Of a stretch of 64,000 nt of DNA, positions 29,722 to 39,724 are shown piece after piece. The stretch is from positions 186,001-250,000 of the forward strand of contig NZ_AMRX01000007.1 in the NCBI RefSeq assembly GCF_000300815.1, read 5' to 3'. Position 1 is the stretch's first letter. Each line of letters starts with the position of its first letter. A program made the position numbers and the translations under genes. The notes beneath the pieces are model-generated. The model worked only from the letters and a program-made list of their open reading frames with translations. It was not told the origin of the DNA and did no database searches. Origin of the DNA: Gayadomonas joobiniege G7. GTDB lineage: Bacteria; Pseudomonadota; Gammaproteobacteria; Enterobacterales; Alteromonadaceae.

Positions 29722-30813
29722 CTATGCATTTAGATGATAGTTCACTCTTTTTACGTCAGAACGCATAATAGTGGCCACTTCATTCTCATGACTCATGTAT
29801 TGCACTAACAAAACATCTTTATCTAATCGGTCGATCACAAAGTTATCACGCAAGACAAACGCATCTTTATCATTTTTTAAAGTCACGGGCACCCCAGTTG
29901 GATACAAGGACAACATATCGATGAACTTAAGTGTAACTACGGCTGGCAAAACCCGATTTTTTGATAACTTAAATAACTCTTCGAGCGCCTGTATTGGTGT
30001 TTTTTTAGCTCGGTAAACTGTCTCTCTGGTCATCGCTTCGTACATAGTAACAATACGAAATAATTTAGCTTCTAACGTCAGTTGCCTTGTATTCAGGCCT
30101 TTGGGATAACCGCTACCATCAGCATTCTCGTGATGATTCGCCACTATATCTAAAACACCTTTATTGGCATTCGGTAACTGACTGACAATATTACAGCTAA
30201 ACTCAACGTGCTGCTCAATCGATAATCTCTCTTCAATAGATAAGTTTTTTTTGCGCAGCATATTTTTTGGCAATAAAGCCATTCCCACATCATGAAACAA
30301 TGCTGCCAAAGCTAAACTTTCGATCTTTTTACGGGAAAGCGTAATATGTTTGGCAAAAGCTAGCGTTAAAATTAATACCCGCATCGTTTTAGCCAGCAGC
30401 TCATCATTACCAGAAAAATAATGTTCAACTAAGCTAGGAACCATAGGCAATTTACATACTTGGCCAACTAATTGACTGATTTCTTTTTGAAGTTTTCGAT
30501 CTAAAAGCAAACTACTTTTTTGAATATCTGCTAGAACACAAGAAAAGTGTTCAGATGCCCGTTTGATCTCGCTCTTTAAATAGGTTTCTATCGCTGGGTA
30601 ATGGTAAAGCAGCACTTGGGTATCTTCTGTCGTCAGCTCTGATTTTAATAGATCAACCTCTACCTCACTAAATTTAGCTTGAAGTTTTTTCAACTCTGAT
30701 TGGTCGGTTAGACGAAACTTATGTCTTAGATAAGATGTTTTGTACCAAGGTTGCCCTAAGTCACACACGAATAAACCAACGACTAGATGATCAGTAGAAA
30801 TAATAATACGCAT
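29722..30813 (-). CDS. HD-GYP domain c-di-GMP phosphodiesterase (probable)
   Basis: This 363-residue protein has an N-terminal region without a clear domain, including a DUF3391-like start (IISTDHLVVGLFVCDLGQPW). The HD-GYP domain covers about 135-320. The HD pair is in ALFHDVGMALLPK near 174, and the second metal His is in IEQHVEFSC. HHENADGSGYPKGL near 224-237 holds the GYP signature. All key residues for c-di-GMP hydrolysis appear present. It starts 5 bp after the stop of the diguanylate cyclase, so maker and breaker of c-di-GMP are probably made together. Confidence 0.85.
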   Translation of the reverse strand: MRIIISTDHLVVGLFVCDLGQPWYKTSYLRHKFRLTDQSELKKLQAKFSEVEVDLLKSELTTEDTQVLLYHYPAIETYLKSEIKRASEHFSCVLADIQKSSLLLDRKLQKEISQLVGQVCKLPMVPSLVEHYFSGNDELLAKTMRVLILTLAFAKHITLSRKKIESLALAALFHDVGMALLPKNMLRKKNLSIEERLSIEQHVEFSCNIVSQLPNANKGVLDIVANHHENADGSGYPKGLNTRQLTLEAKLFRIVTMYEAMTRETVYRAKKTPIQALEELFKLSKNRVLPAVVTLKFIDMLSLYPTGVPVTLKNDKDAFVLRDNFVIDRLDKDVLLVQYMSHENEVATIMRSDVKRVNYHLNA

Positions 30814-30818
30814 GGGTA

Positions 30819-31829
30819 TTATTTTGCCTCCGCTGCATAAAAATGAAACCCTAAACCCAGCTTTTTTGCGTGATACATAGCAGAGTCTGTACAGGCTAAC
30901 ACCTCACTTTGCTCACGTCCTTGTAGCGGAAATAAACTAATCCCTATGCTCACACCGACCCGATAAGCGACCCCTTCTAAAGTAAATTCTGTTTTGAATG
31001 CACTGGCAATACGGTCGGCCAAAACAGCGACTTGCGCTTTATTAATCGTACTGGTCAGCACCACAAATTCGTCGCCGCCTAAACGGGCGCAAAAATCTGA
31101 ATCCCGAACGAGTGAATTTAACCGTCGCGCGACTAAATAAAGAATCTGGTCACCCACCAAATGACCATATTGATCATTGATTAATTTAAAATCATTTAAA
31201 TCAATCATCAACATGGCACAATTATCTTGCCTGCGATCAGCTAAAGCTAATTTTTGTTTAAACTCTGCAGTAAAAGCTACTCTATTGGGCAACTTAGTTA
31301 ATTCGTCATTAGTTGCCATAACTGAAAGTTTTTTATTTTCATGTTGTAAAGATTCAATTCGAACGCTTCGTAAACCAAGCTCTAAAGTACGAACCAATGA
31401 CCAGATCAAGTCTTCGACATAAGGCTCTAATCTAGCTTGCACATTGCCACAACAAATAACAATTGCGCCAATCTGATTCAAATCAGCCACTTTAAACGGA
31501 AACATCAAACATTGAAAACTACAGCTTTTCTCGCGGCTCAAATCCGCTGCATTTAAACACATTGGCTGGTGTTTTAATCGGCTTTTCATAGCTTGATAGT
31601 AACTTGGTAATTGAACTAAAGGTTGCGCTTTAAATTCATCCGAGACACTTTCTTTGTGCCACAACTTGCCCTGATGTGGAACATAAATTGATAACTGGAT
31701 ATGGGGCAGAACCTTGCTGGCTAAGTCCTGCACGTTACTGAAAATTTCAGTTGCATGACTGCCTACCAAAGTGAAACTTTGTGCGCTTTTCGAGTGGCTT
31801 TGTAAGCTCGATAATACTAGATCTGACAT
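30819..31829 (-). CDS. GAF-like sensor diguanylate cyclase (GGDEF)
   Basis: This 336-residue cytosolic protein has an N-terminal GAF-like region (about 20-160) and a C-terminal GGDEF domain (about 175-333). The active-site loop ARLGGDEFVVL near 245-255 is intact. LTKLPNRVAFTAEF and LIDLNDFKLINDQYGHLVGD are the other catalytic motifs. No RxxD inhibitory site is seen directly upstream of GGDEF (RDSDFC lies five residues before, giving an RDSD at the expected spot). It should make c-di-GMP. It forms a unit with the HD-GYP gene. Confidence 0.88.
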   Translation of the reverse strand: MSDLVLSSLQSHSKSAQSFTLVGSHATEIFSNVQDLASKVLPHIQLSIYVPHQGKLWHKESVSDEFKAQPLVQLPSYYQAMKSRLKHQPMCLNAADLSREKSCSFQCLMFPFKVADLNQIGAIVICCGNVQARLEPYVEDLIWSLVRTLELGLRSVRIESLQHENKKLSVMATNDELTKLPNRVAFTAEFKQKLALADRRQDNCAMLMIDLNDFKLINDQYGHLVGDQILYLVARRLNSLVRDSDFCARLGGDEFVVLTSTINKAQVAVLADRIASAFKTEFTLEGVAYRVGVSIGISLFPLQGREQSEVLACTDSAMYHAKKLGLGFHFYAAEAK

Positions 31830-32034
31830 AGCAGTTATGTCCCTTTTATTGTACGGTCCGTTTTTACTGAATGACTTTTACGTTAAGAGATAAACAATCA
31901 CGCGGGTACAAACGACCACTAACAGGCTGTTAGCAGCTAAAATTTGTAAAATGTGCTGTTTATATATGCCGTCCCAGTTGGTATTAACATGCAACCCTTG
32001 CATCAAGCGAATATTACATATTGATTATTTTTTG

Positions 32035-33630
32035 TCAAGCTGTGAAGAAAGCTGTCTCTATCAGTTGTCGGGTATAAGGATTTTTCGGCTGCTCAAAAAT
32101 TTGCTGTGCAGGGCCTTGCTCTATTAATTGCCCGCCTTTCATCACGATAAGCGTATCACAGATTGATTTGACCACTTTTAAATCATGGCTAATAAACAAA
32201 TAAGTCAAACCGTACTCGTTTTGTAATTTTTTAAGTAATTCTAACACCTGGAATTGGACCGTTCTATCCAGCGACGAAGTTGGCTCATCTAAGATTAAAA
32301 ACTTGGGTTTTAACACCAAAGCTCTGGCTAACGCAATACGCTGCCTTTGCCCACCAGAAAATTCATGTGGATAGCGAAACCGAATCTCTGGATCCAAATC
32401 AACCGAACGCATCGCCTCTATCACCATTTGCTCACGGCTTTGTTCAGTACCGATTTTATTAATATGTAGTCCTTCAGCAATGATTTCTCCAACTAGCATA
32501 CGCGGGCTCAAGCTGCCATAAGGATCTTGGAAAACAAACTGCATCTGACGACGTAACTGGCTCAGCGAATGTTTATCAAGTTGATTGAGTGGTTGTCCCG
32601 CAAAGTAGATATTGCCTTGTGATTCGATCAATTTTAACAAGGCTTTACTCAAACTGGTTTTACCGCTACCACTTTCACCTACCAAACCAACTGAAGACCC
32701 TTGTTTTATGTGAAAACTGATATTTTCGACGGCCTTATTAAACCCAACAAGGCGCTTAAAAATACCTTTTTTAATCGGAAACCAAACTTTAAGTTGTTGT
32801 ACTTCGACCAATTTGTTTTTGCTTTCTACCAATGGTCGATATTCATCTGGTGGTTCAGCAGCGATCAATTTTTTAGTGTAAGGGTGTTGAGGTGCAGCAA
32901 ACAATTGTTGGCACTCACCTTGTTCAACCAAACATCCCTTTTCCATAACAGCAACCTGATCGGCGACCTGTTTAACGATCGCCAAATCATGGCTAATGAA
33001 TAACATGGCCATGCCAAGCTCTGTTTGCAACTCTTTAAGCAATTTTAAAATCTGTGCTTGCACAGTCACATCAAGTGCAGTCGTTGGCTCATCAGCGATT
33101 AATAAATCCGGCTCGTTGATTAGCGCCATAGCTATCATGATACGCTGTTTTTCACCACCCGAAAATTGATGAGGGAAGTCGTTCAGCCTAGTATCTGCTT
33201 GTCGGATACCCACCTTTTTTAGCCAGTCGATAATGCGTTCTCGGCTTTGTTTGCCTCGTAAACCCTTGTGAATTAGAAGTGTTTCGCCCAACTGACGCTC
33301 AATCGTATGCAATGGGTTTAGCGACATCATGGGCTCTTGAAATATCACCCCAACTTTATTGCCTCGCCATCGCCTTAGCTGATGCTCGCTGGCCTGCAGA
33401 ACAGATTGTCCATCCAGCAGTATATCGCCACTTGGATAACTTACTTGTTGGGGATTTAACAATTTTAAAATTGACATACTGGTGACTGACTTACCGCTGC
33501 CACTTTCACCAACCAAAGCCAGTGTTTGTCCTTTTTGCAGGCTAAATGAAACTTTATCAACCACAGTGTTGAGCCTGTCCTGTTGACGAAATGCGACTGA
33601 TAACTCGTTGACGGCTAAAACTTCACTCAT
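32035..33630 (-). CDS. yejF: Peptide ABC transporter, duplicated ATP-binding protein
   Basis: This 531-residue protein carries two ABC ATPase domains in one chain. Domain 1 has Walker A GESGSGKS near 38, signature FSGGEKQRI and Walker B LLIADEPTT. Domain 2 has GESGSGKTSLSKAL near 316, signature FSGGQRQRIALARAL and LILDEPTSSLD. YejF energises the YejABEF importer, known for microcin C and oligopeptides. Its start overlaps the yejE stop by four bases. It is the last gene of the operon. Confidence 0.93.
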   Translation of the reverse strand: MSEVLAVNELSVAFRQQDRLNTVVDKVSFSLQKGQTLALVGESGSGKSVTSMSILKLLNPQQVSYPSGDILLDGQSVLQASEHQLRRWRGNKVGVIFQEPMMSLNPLHTIERQLGETLLIHKGLRGKQSRERIIDWLKKVGIRQADTRLNDFPHQFSGGEKQRIMIAMALINEPDLLIADEPTTALDVTVQAQILKLLKELQTELGMAMLFISHDLAIVKQVADQVAVMEKGCLVEQGECQQLFAAPQHPYTKKLIAAEPPDEYRPLVESKNKLVEVQQLKVWFPIKKGIFKRLVGFNKAVENISFHIKQGSSVGLVGESGSGKTSLSKALLKLIESQGNIYFAGQPLNQLDKHSLSQLRRQMQFVFQDPYGSLSPRMLVGEIIAEGLHINKIGTEQSREQMVIEAMRSVDLDPEIRFRYPHEFSGGQRQRIALARALVLKPKFLILDEPTSSLDRTVQFQVLELLKKLQNEYGLTYLFISHDLKVVKSICDTLIVMKGGQLIEQGPAQQIFEQPKNPYTRQLIETAFFTA

Positions 33631-34652
33631 GCAAAAGTATTCCTTGGGTCAAATGCATCTCGGATACCCTCACCGATAAACACCAATAACATCAAAATAC
33701 CGCCTAATGAGCCAAATGCAGTGAAACCGAGCCAAGGTGCTTGGATGTTGGCTTTGCCTTGCGCTAATAATTCTCCTAACGAAGGCTCACCGGGCGGCAG
33801 GCCAAAACCTAAAAAATCAAGCGAGGTTAAAATTGTAACTGAACCAGAAAGCGAAAAAGGTAACATTGCCAACGTCGCTGACATAGCATTTGGCAAAATG
33901 TGTTTTTTCATTAAACGTGTATCTGACATTCCCATCGCTTTGGCGGCTTGCACATATTCGAAGTTTCGACAACGTAAAAATTCAGCCCGAACCACACCCA
34001 CAAACCCCATCCAGCCAAACAACAAAGTGATTAACACCAGCCAGGCTAAATTTGGCACGATAAAATTAACTAAAATGATCAACATAAAAAGTTGCGGTAA
34101 ACCGCCCCAAATTTCCATAAATCTTTGCAGCGCAAGATCAACCCAACCGCCGTAAAAACCTTGCACTGCACCTAGCGCAATTCCAATGATTGCAGAGGCT
34201 AGGGTCACAGCAAAACCAAATAAAATACTCAGACGAAAACCATAAATGACCCGCGCCAGCACGTCTTGACCTTTATCATCAGTGCCTAACCAGTTCTCAC
34301 TTGAAGGAGCGCTAGGCGCTGGCGTGGGCAAGTTATAATTAATGGTGGAATAATGATAAGGGATTAGAGGCCAAATAATTTTCCCACCCGCATCATTAAT
34401 TAATGATTGAATATAAGGGTCACGATAATCAGCTTCCAAGTCAAACTCGCCGCCAAAATCTTGTTCCGAATAGGTCTTAAAAACAGGGCTATACCATTGA
34501 CCGTTATATTCGATAAAAATGGGTTTATCGTTGGCAATAAACTCAGCAAATAAGCAAACGGTAAACAGGAACAAAAAGATCCAAAGTGAGTACCAAGCTC
34601 TATTATTGGCTTTAAACTGGGCCCAACGTTTCTGATTAATCGCACTGGCCAT
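33627..34652 (-). CDS. yejE: Peptide ABC transporter permease
   Basis: This 341-residue inner-membrane protein has an N-terminal membrane segment (about 20-40) and then a long periplasmic part. The BPD-transport core (about 140-340) carries the coupling helix EFVQA-like FEYVQAAKAMGMSD near 232, the EAA loop that contacts the ATPase. PYIQSLINDAGGKIIWPLIPY is the YejE-specific insertion. It starts 3 bp after the yejB stop and overlaps yejF by four bases. Confidence 0.93.
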   Translation of the reverse strand: MASAINQKRWAQFKANNRAWYSLWIFLFLFTVCLFAEFIANDKPIFIEYNGQWYSPVFKTYSEQDFGGEFDLEADYRDPYIQSLINDAGGKIIWPLIPYHYSTINYNLPTPAPSAPSSENWLGTDDKGQDVLARVIYGFRLSILFGFAVTLASAIIGIALGAVQGFYGGWVDLALQRFMEIWGGLPQLFMLIILVNFIVPNLAWLVLITLLFGWMGFVGVVRAEFLRCRNFEYVQAAKAMGMSDTRLMKKHILPNAMSATLAMLPFSLSGSVTILTSLDFLGFGLPPGEPSLGELLAQGKANIQAPWLGFTAFGSLGGILMLLVFIGEGIRDAFDPRNTFA

Positions 34653-34654
34653 AA

Positions 34655-35749
34655 CTAACGTGCCTCAAAATCAATTCTGGGATCAATAATCATATACATA
34701 ACATCGCTAACAATATTCAATAGGAGTCCAACTAGCGTAAAAACATACAAGGTCGCAAAAATGACCGGGTAATCCCGTTGCACGGTCGTTTCATAAAATA
34801 GCAACCCTAAGCCATCTAACGAAAAAATAATTTCAATAATTAATGAGCTGCCAAAAAACACCCCAATTAAAGCTGCCGGTAAACCGGCAACGATAATTAA
34901 CATTGCGTTTCGAAAGACGTGTTTATATAACACGGCTTTTTCAGTCAATCCTTTCGCCCGCGCAGTCATCACATACTGACGATTGATCTCTTCTAAAAAC
35001 AAGTTTTTAGTCAACATGGTTAACGCCGCAAATGAACCTATCACTGTGGCAATAATTGGCAAAGTCATATGCCAAAAATAATCGATTATTTTATCGTACC
35101 AAGCTAGGCTCTCCCAGTTGTTTGATGTTAACCCTCGCAGTGGAAACCAGTCTAAAAAGCTGCCGCCGGCAAACAAAATAACCAATACAACGGCAAATAA
35201 AAATGCCGGTATTGCTGAGGTCGCTAACACTATGGTGGTTGTCCAGACATCAAAGCGACTATTGTGTTTAACCGCTTTACGAATGCCTAACGGAATAGAC
35301 ACCAGATAAATAATGAGTGTCGACCATAACCCTAATGAAATAGAGACTGGTAAACGTTCATAAATTAAATCGATAACTGCTTTGCCACGAAACAAGCTGT
35401 CACCAAAATCAAAAACCATATAATTTTTGAGCATTTCTACAAAACGCTCACCAATGGGTTTGTCAAACCCAAATCGACGTTCGATTTCAGCAATTTCTTC
35501 TTTCGTTAACCCCCCAGCGCCGCGATAACCAGAAGCCTCTTGGGCCGTAAGATCTCGTCCATTGAGTTCATCCGCACTCCCCGCCAAACGCTCCTGCATA
35601 ACGCCACCGTCGGCTAGACCCGATTGTGCTGCGATATATTGATCAACTGGCCCGCCTGGCGCCAATTGAATAATGAAAAAATTAATTGCTATTATGGCGA
35701 AAAAAGTCGGAATAATGAGCAATAAACGCCTAACAATATATGCCAGCAT
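34655..35749 (-). CDS. yejB: Peptide ABC transporter permease
   Basis: This 364-residue permease starts [19 protein letters not shown], typical of DppB/OppB-type proteins. A long first periplasmic loop (about 35-130) holds the YejB-type insertion, and the EAA-like loop [11 protein letters not shown]-equivalent [18 protein letters not shown] is near 260. It pairs with YejE to form the channel. The gene lies 10 bp after yejA. Confidence 0.93.
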   Translation of the reverse strand: MLAYIVRRLLLIIPTFFAIIAINFFIIQLAPGGPVDQYIAAQSGLADGGVMQERLAGSADELNGRDLTAQEASGYRGAGGLTKEEIAEIERRFGFDKPIGERFVEMLKNYMVFDFGDSLFRGKAVIDLIYERLPVSISLGLWSTLIIYLVSIPLGIRKAVKHNSRFDVWTTTIVLATSAIPAFLFAVVLVILFAGGSFLDWFPLRGLTSNNWESLAWYDKIIDYFWHMTLPIIATVIGSFAALTMLTKNLFLEEINRQYVMTARAKGLTEKAVLYKHVFRNAMLIIVAGLPAALIGVFFGSSLIIEIIFSLDGLGLLFYETTVQRDYPVIFATLYVFTLVGLLLNIVSDVMYMIIDPRIDFEAR

Positions 35750-35759
35750 AGTTAACTAT

Positions 35760-37568
35760 TTATTTCCTCTGCTTTGCAGGCAATTGAGCTGCTTTATTTT
35801 TATCATACCACCAGCTGCTCTCTCCTAATTCATACTTAGGCAGAGTGTCTGGCCGCGAAAATTTATCCCAGTACGCCACCCGATATTTAGATAAGTGCCA
35901 TTGTGGAATTGAATAATAGTTCCACAGCAATACCCGATCGAGCGCTCTGGCATAAGTTGTTAACTGCGGCAAATCTTCCTGATACTCGGCAATTTTGTCT
36001 ACAAGATGATCAACCACAGGATTGTTTGGCCCAACAAAATTGTATGATGAGTTGATATAATCTGAGTGCCACTGGATCTTTAAAGTTTCACTTGGATACC
36101 CAGAAAATGCACGGCTGATCATCTCGAACTCACGTTCACGAACTCGGTTGATATATTGAGAGGCGTCAGTTAATAAACGAATATTCATTTTAGCCCCGAT
36201 GCGCTCGATATTCTTTTTAAAGGGGATAGCAAAACGCTCTTCTGACGGTCTAAAAATTAATAGTTCAAATTCAAATTGTTGGCCGTTTTTATCAACTAAT
36301 TGTTTGTTCTTTAACTGGTAGCCTGCGGCTTTAAATAGCGCTAAAGCTTGTCTCATCTGTTGACGGATATTACCACTACCATCTGTTTTTGGGGGCTGAT
36401 AGACTTTGTTAAAAACCTCAGCCGGTAATTGTTGTTTAAACGGCATTAAAACCGCTTTTTCTGCTTCGCTTGGCATTTGACGCGCGGCGAACTCAGTATT
36501 CATAAAATACGAATAATTGCGCTGATAGTCGCCATAAAATAAGTTTTGATTGGTCCATTCAAAGTCAAATAATAAACCGAGCGCTTGGCGCACCCGACGA
36601 TCTTTAAATTGAGGTTTTTGCACATTAAAAATAAATGCACTATTACCGGTTGGCTGTTCGTGTGAAATTTCTTCTTTAACAATATAGCCTTTGTCAAAAT
36701 TTTCACCGGTATATTGTGTTGCCCAATTTTTAGCAGTGTTCTCTAAACGAAAATCATACTCTCCTTTTTTAAAGGCCTCCATTAATACGGTTTCATCAAG
36801 ATAATAGTCAATTCTAATTTCATCAAAATTGTTCAATCCGCGACGTACAGGTAAATCAGCCGCCCAATAGTCAGCCACTCTCTGGTAAACAATATATTGA
36901 CCCATTTCGTAACTTTTAACCTGATAAGGGCCATTACCTAATGGAGGCTTAGCAAAAGGTTCCGAAAACGCTTTGTCTTTGTAGCTATGTTTAGGCAAAA
37001 CGGTTAAATCACATAAGCTTAACATTAGCGAGCGTGACGGCGCTGCCAGTTTAAAAGTCACTGTATTGTCATCGTTGGCAGAGACTGTGACACCTGCAAA
37101 GTATTTTTTAAATTGAGGGACCCCTTGCTCCCAAAATAAGTTAAAGCTAAATTCAACATCTTCGGCGGTGATTGCACTACCATCATGAAATTTAGCCCTG
37201 TCATCAATTTTAAATTTTACCCAGGAATAATCATCCGCATAGGTTAATTGTTTAGCGATCAATGGATAGTAGACTGAGATTTCATCAGAGTTAGAGGCCA
37301 TTAAGGTATCATATAATAGATCTTCAATCATGGATGGGGCACTGCCACGTTGTGCGTAGCGGTTAAAATTATCAAACGTGCCTCTTTGTGCATATTGAAT
37401 CAGTCCCCCTTTGGGTGCATTTGGATTTACATAATCCCAATGTTTAAATCCCGTTTGATAGGCAGGCTCACCTCGCAGCGCAATCGTTGACGTAGTGATG
37501 ACATCAGCGGCCAAAACAGATACGCTATGCAAAAAAATAATCAAACTGAATAAGCTAGGTTTTACCAT
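35760..37568 (-). CDS. yejA: Peptide ABC transporter, periplasmic binding protein
   Basis: This 602-residue SBP_bac_5 family protein has an N-terminal signal peptide (about 1-21, cleavage near VLAADV). The YejA-type start HWDYVNPNAPKGG lies near 43 and the conserved GSAPSMIEDLLYDTLM near 74. The C-terminal end PQWHLSKYRVAYWDKFSRP is near 560. It should capture oligopeptides for YejBEF. It is first in a four-gene minus-strand operon, and the divergent GGDEF gene starts 132 bp away, so both promoters lie in 37569-37700. Confidence 0.93.
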   Translation of the reverse strand: MVKPSLFSLIIFLHSVSVLAADVITTSTIALRGEPAYQTGFKHWDYVNPNAPKGGLIQYAQRGTFDNFNRYAQRGSAPSMIEDLLYDTLMASNSDEISVYYPLIAKQLTYADDYSWVKFKIDDRAKFHDGSAITAEDVEFSFNLFWEQGVPQFKKYFAGVTVSANDDNTVTFKLAAPSRSLMLSLCDLTVLPKHSYKDKAFSEPFAKPPLGNGPYQVKSYEMGQYIVYQRVADYWAADLPVRRGLNNFDEIRIDYYLDETVLMEAFKKGEYDFRLENTAKNWATQYTGENFDKGYIVKEEISHEQPTGNSAFIFNVQKPQFKDRRVRQALGLLFDFEWTNQNLFYGDYQRNYSYFMNTEFAARQMPSEAEKAVLMPFKQQLPAEVFNKVYQPPKTDGSGNIRQQMRQALALFKAAGYQLKNKQLVDKNGQQFEFELLIFRPSEERFAIPFKKNIERIGAKMNIRLLTDASQYINRVREREFEMISRAFSGYPSETLKIQWHSDYINSSYNFVGPNNPVVDHLVDKIAEYQEDLPQLTTYARALDRVLLWNYYSIPQWHLSKYRVAYWDKFSRPDTLPKYELGESSWWYDKNKAAQLPAKQRK

Positions 37569-37700
37569 AAATAAACTATCCTTTATTGTGGTCAGACTCT
37601 AATGAATGCATCTCAGTGTATGATAATTAACAAAATACTCAACAGTTTATGCAATATCCTGTAGTCTGAGTTGAGAACTATCAGTGGACGACTTTTGTAT

Positions 37701-39266
37701 ATGAAAATAAATGTAAAATTACCTTTACTCATTGCCGTTTCAGCCATGATAGCCGGCATTATTATCTCGGCTTGGTCCTATTCTCGAATCCAACAACAAA
37801 CCGAAGAGAGAAGCCTGCAAACCCTGATGAGTTTAGCCGAGACTGTTTACAATACAGCCGCCGCTGCCGCTTATCTAGACGACGCCCCGTTAGCCAAAGA
37901 CGTAACCGATGGCTTGTTGAAAAATACCATAGTCGCTTGTGCAGAAATTACCACAACAAAAATCGACGCGCATGCAGAGCAACATTGCGAGCATCAGGCA
38001 TCTATTACTAAACCCTTGTTTTCACCTTTCGAGCAAAATCAACAAGTGGGAACCCTATTAATATATGAAAGTAAGAGCGAAATACAAGCTCAAGTGTTAA
38101 GTCAATTTTACAGTGCGAGTATTAACGTGTTTGCAATCGTTTGCATCATAACGCTGTTAACATTAGTCGTAACTTATTTATTAGTTTCTCACCCTATTTC
38201 TGTTTTATCAGACGCATTAAAAGATATTGATTTTGCAAATGACAGCCCAGAACGTTTAGATCACGCCGACCGGCAAGACGAAATTGGTTCAATCCGTCAT
38301 ATCATTAATAAACTTTTAGATAAGCTAGATGAAAGACTTCAGCACGAGCGTAACTTAGTTTTGCAAACCGAAAATCTGGCCAGTAATTTTAAAATGATAT
38401 GCGAATTGTCTACCAGTGCTTTAGTCGTTACAGATGAAACATTAACACTTAAATCAGTTAATCCTAAGTTTATTGAGTTATGGACTCATAACACGGGTCT
38501 TGCTGAGGTAACATTTGATGACCATTGGTTAGAGCGTCTTTCGTTCGAAATGGCCGAGTTAAAAAGCAGAATAAAATCTACACCAGCCGATAGCGAACCA
38601 CATTCAATTGAGGTAGAAGTACCTGCAGCCAGCGAGTTAAAACAAGATGCGATCTGGTTCGAGGTGACCTTTACTAAAGCAGAAAACCGTCTTGGCGAGC
38701 TGAATATTTTTATTATCATCAATGATATTACTGAACAAAAGCGCAAGCTGATCAAAACTGAATTTGCAGCCGATCACGACACCCTTACCAAATTAAAAAA
38801 CCGCCGTGCGACAAGACGCATCGTTGAAAGATTAATCGAGCAAAGCGAACCTGCAACCCAATTTTCTGTTTTATTAATAGATTTAGATGGATTTAAACAG
38901 GTTAATGATAGTTTAGGTCATGATGCCGGTGATATAGTGTTAAAAGAAATTGCTAAAAGATACCAAGATATCGTACGGAAAACAGACATCATTTGTCGCT
39001 GGGGCGGGGACGAATTTGTGGTTGTACTCAGTGAGGTTGATGAAAAAGAAACAGCAAACATCGCCGAAAAAATACTATCCGCAACCCAACTACCAGTACA
39101 AATAGATCAAGAACAACAAGCCAAAATTGGTGCTAGTGTCGGCGTTGCAAGTTACCCTAAAGACAGCCAAGACTTTGATAAATTGTTTGATCAAGCCGAT
39201 CACGCTATGTATCAGATTAAAAAGTCCGGTAAAAATAATATTCTATTTTATAGTCAGCTATCATGA
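37701..39266 (+). CDS. Membrane-bound PAS-GGDEF diguanylate cyclase
   Basis: This is a 521-residue protein. The first membrane helix (about 6-27) and second (about 155-175) flank a periplasmic sensor of about 125 residues that holds two Cys. A HAMP-like linker (about 176-235), a PAS-like domain (about 245-360, ALVVTDETLTLKSVNPKF) and a GGDEF domain (about 365-520) with CRWGGDEFVVVL follow. It should make c-di-GMP in response to a periplasmic cue. An upstream TTG at 37671 would add ten residues, but MKINVKLPLLIAVS is the natural start. It converges on the binding-protein/porin modules. Confidence 0.85.
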   Translation: MKINVKLPLLIAVSAMIAGIIISAWSYSRIQQQTEERSLQTLMSLAETVYNTAAAAAYLDDAPLAKDVTDGLLKNTIVACAEITTTKIDAHAEQHCEHQASITKPLFSPFEQNQQVGTLLIYESKSEIQAQVLSQFYSASINVFAIVCIITLLTLVVTYLLVSHPISVLSDALKDIDFANDSPERLDHADRQDEIGSIRHIINKLLDKLDERLQHERNLVLQTENLASNFKMICELSTSALVVTDETLTLKSVNPKFIELWTHNTGLAEVTFDDHWLERLSFEMAELKSRIKSTPADSEPHSIEVEVPAASELKQDAIWFEVTFTKAENRLGELNIFIIINDITEQKRKLIKTEFAADHDTLTKLKNRRATRRIVERLIEQSEPATQFSVLLIDLDGFKQVNDSLGHDAGDIVLKEIAKRYQDIVRKTDIICRWGGDEFVVVLSEVDEKETANIAEKILSATQLPVQIDQEQQAKIGASVGVASYPKDSQDFDKLFDQADHAMYQIKKSGKNNILFYSQLS

Positions 39267-39282
39267 TCAACTGACCATAGAC

Positions 39283-39723
39283 CTACAAGTCAACCGAATA
39301 AATAACTTTAACCGGGTTATTTTTCAATTCTGGCAATAATGAAGCATCTACGTACCCGATGGCTTGAGGTGTCCGACTGACATAGTCTAGTACTTCTTCT
39401 AGGCTTTGATACTCTTGTGGCGGATTATAGCGCCCAGTAAATTTAATACGTGCCCAATAACTACTTATTTTAGACAAAGATAAACCAGTAGTACGCTGAT
39501 AAAATACCTCTTTTAATGGATGGCTTGCAACCAAATCAACGGGTTTGGCTTCGCGACTATTAGGAAAAGCAACATACCTGCCAGTGTATATATCAATCAG
39601 TTGTGATTTAGACAAAGTCTGAATAGGGTTTTGTTTATTCACTATCACGTACAAATCAGCCTGCGCTGCCGCGCTAAAAAGCAAAACTGAGCTTAATACC
39701 CCCCATTTAATCGCTAATTTCAT
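39283..39723 (-). CDS. Small periplasmic phosphate-binding-like protein (copy A)
   Basis: This 146-residue protein has a signal peptide (about 1-23, cleavage near AQADL) and one truncated PstS-like lobe. LSKSQLIDIYTGR, SYWARIKFTGRYNPP and AIGYVDASLL are the family motifs. Such short proteins are often annotated as phosphate ABC transporter substrate-binding proteins, although no permease or ATPase is here. MKLAIKWG at 39723 gives a proper signal peptide and leaves only one base after the porin stop, so this start is preferred over 39759. Copy B at 41057 has the same layout. Confidence 0.78.
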   Translation of the reverse strand: MKLAIKWGVLSSVLLFSAAAQADLYVIVNKQNPIQTLSKSQLIDIYTGRYVAFPNSREAKPVDLVASHPLKEVFYQRTTGLSLSKISSYWARIKFTGRYNPPQEYQSLEEVLDYVSRTPQAIGYVDASLLPELKNNPVKVIYSVDL

Positions 39724-39724
39724 T

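Noticed and set aside
33721-34155. Plus-strand open frame of 144 codons
   Set aside because: It is antisense to yejE. The composition is that of a complementary membrane-protein strand.
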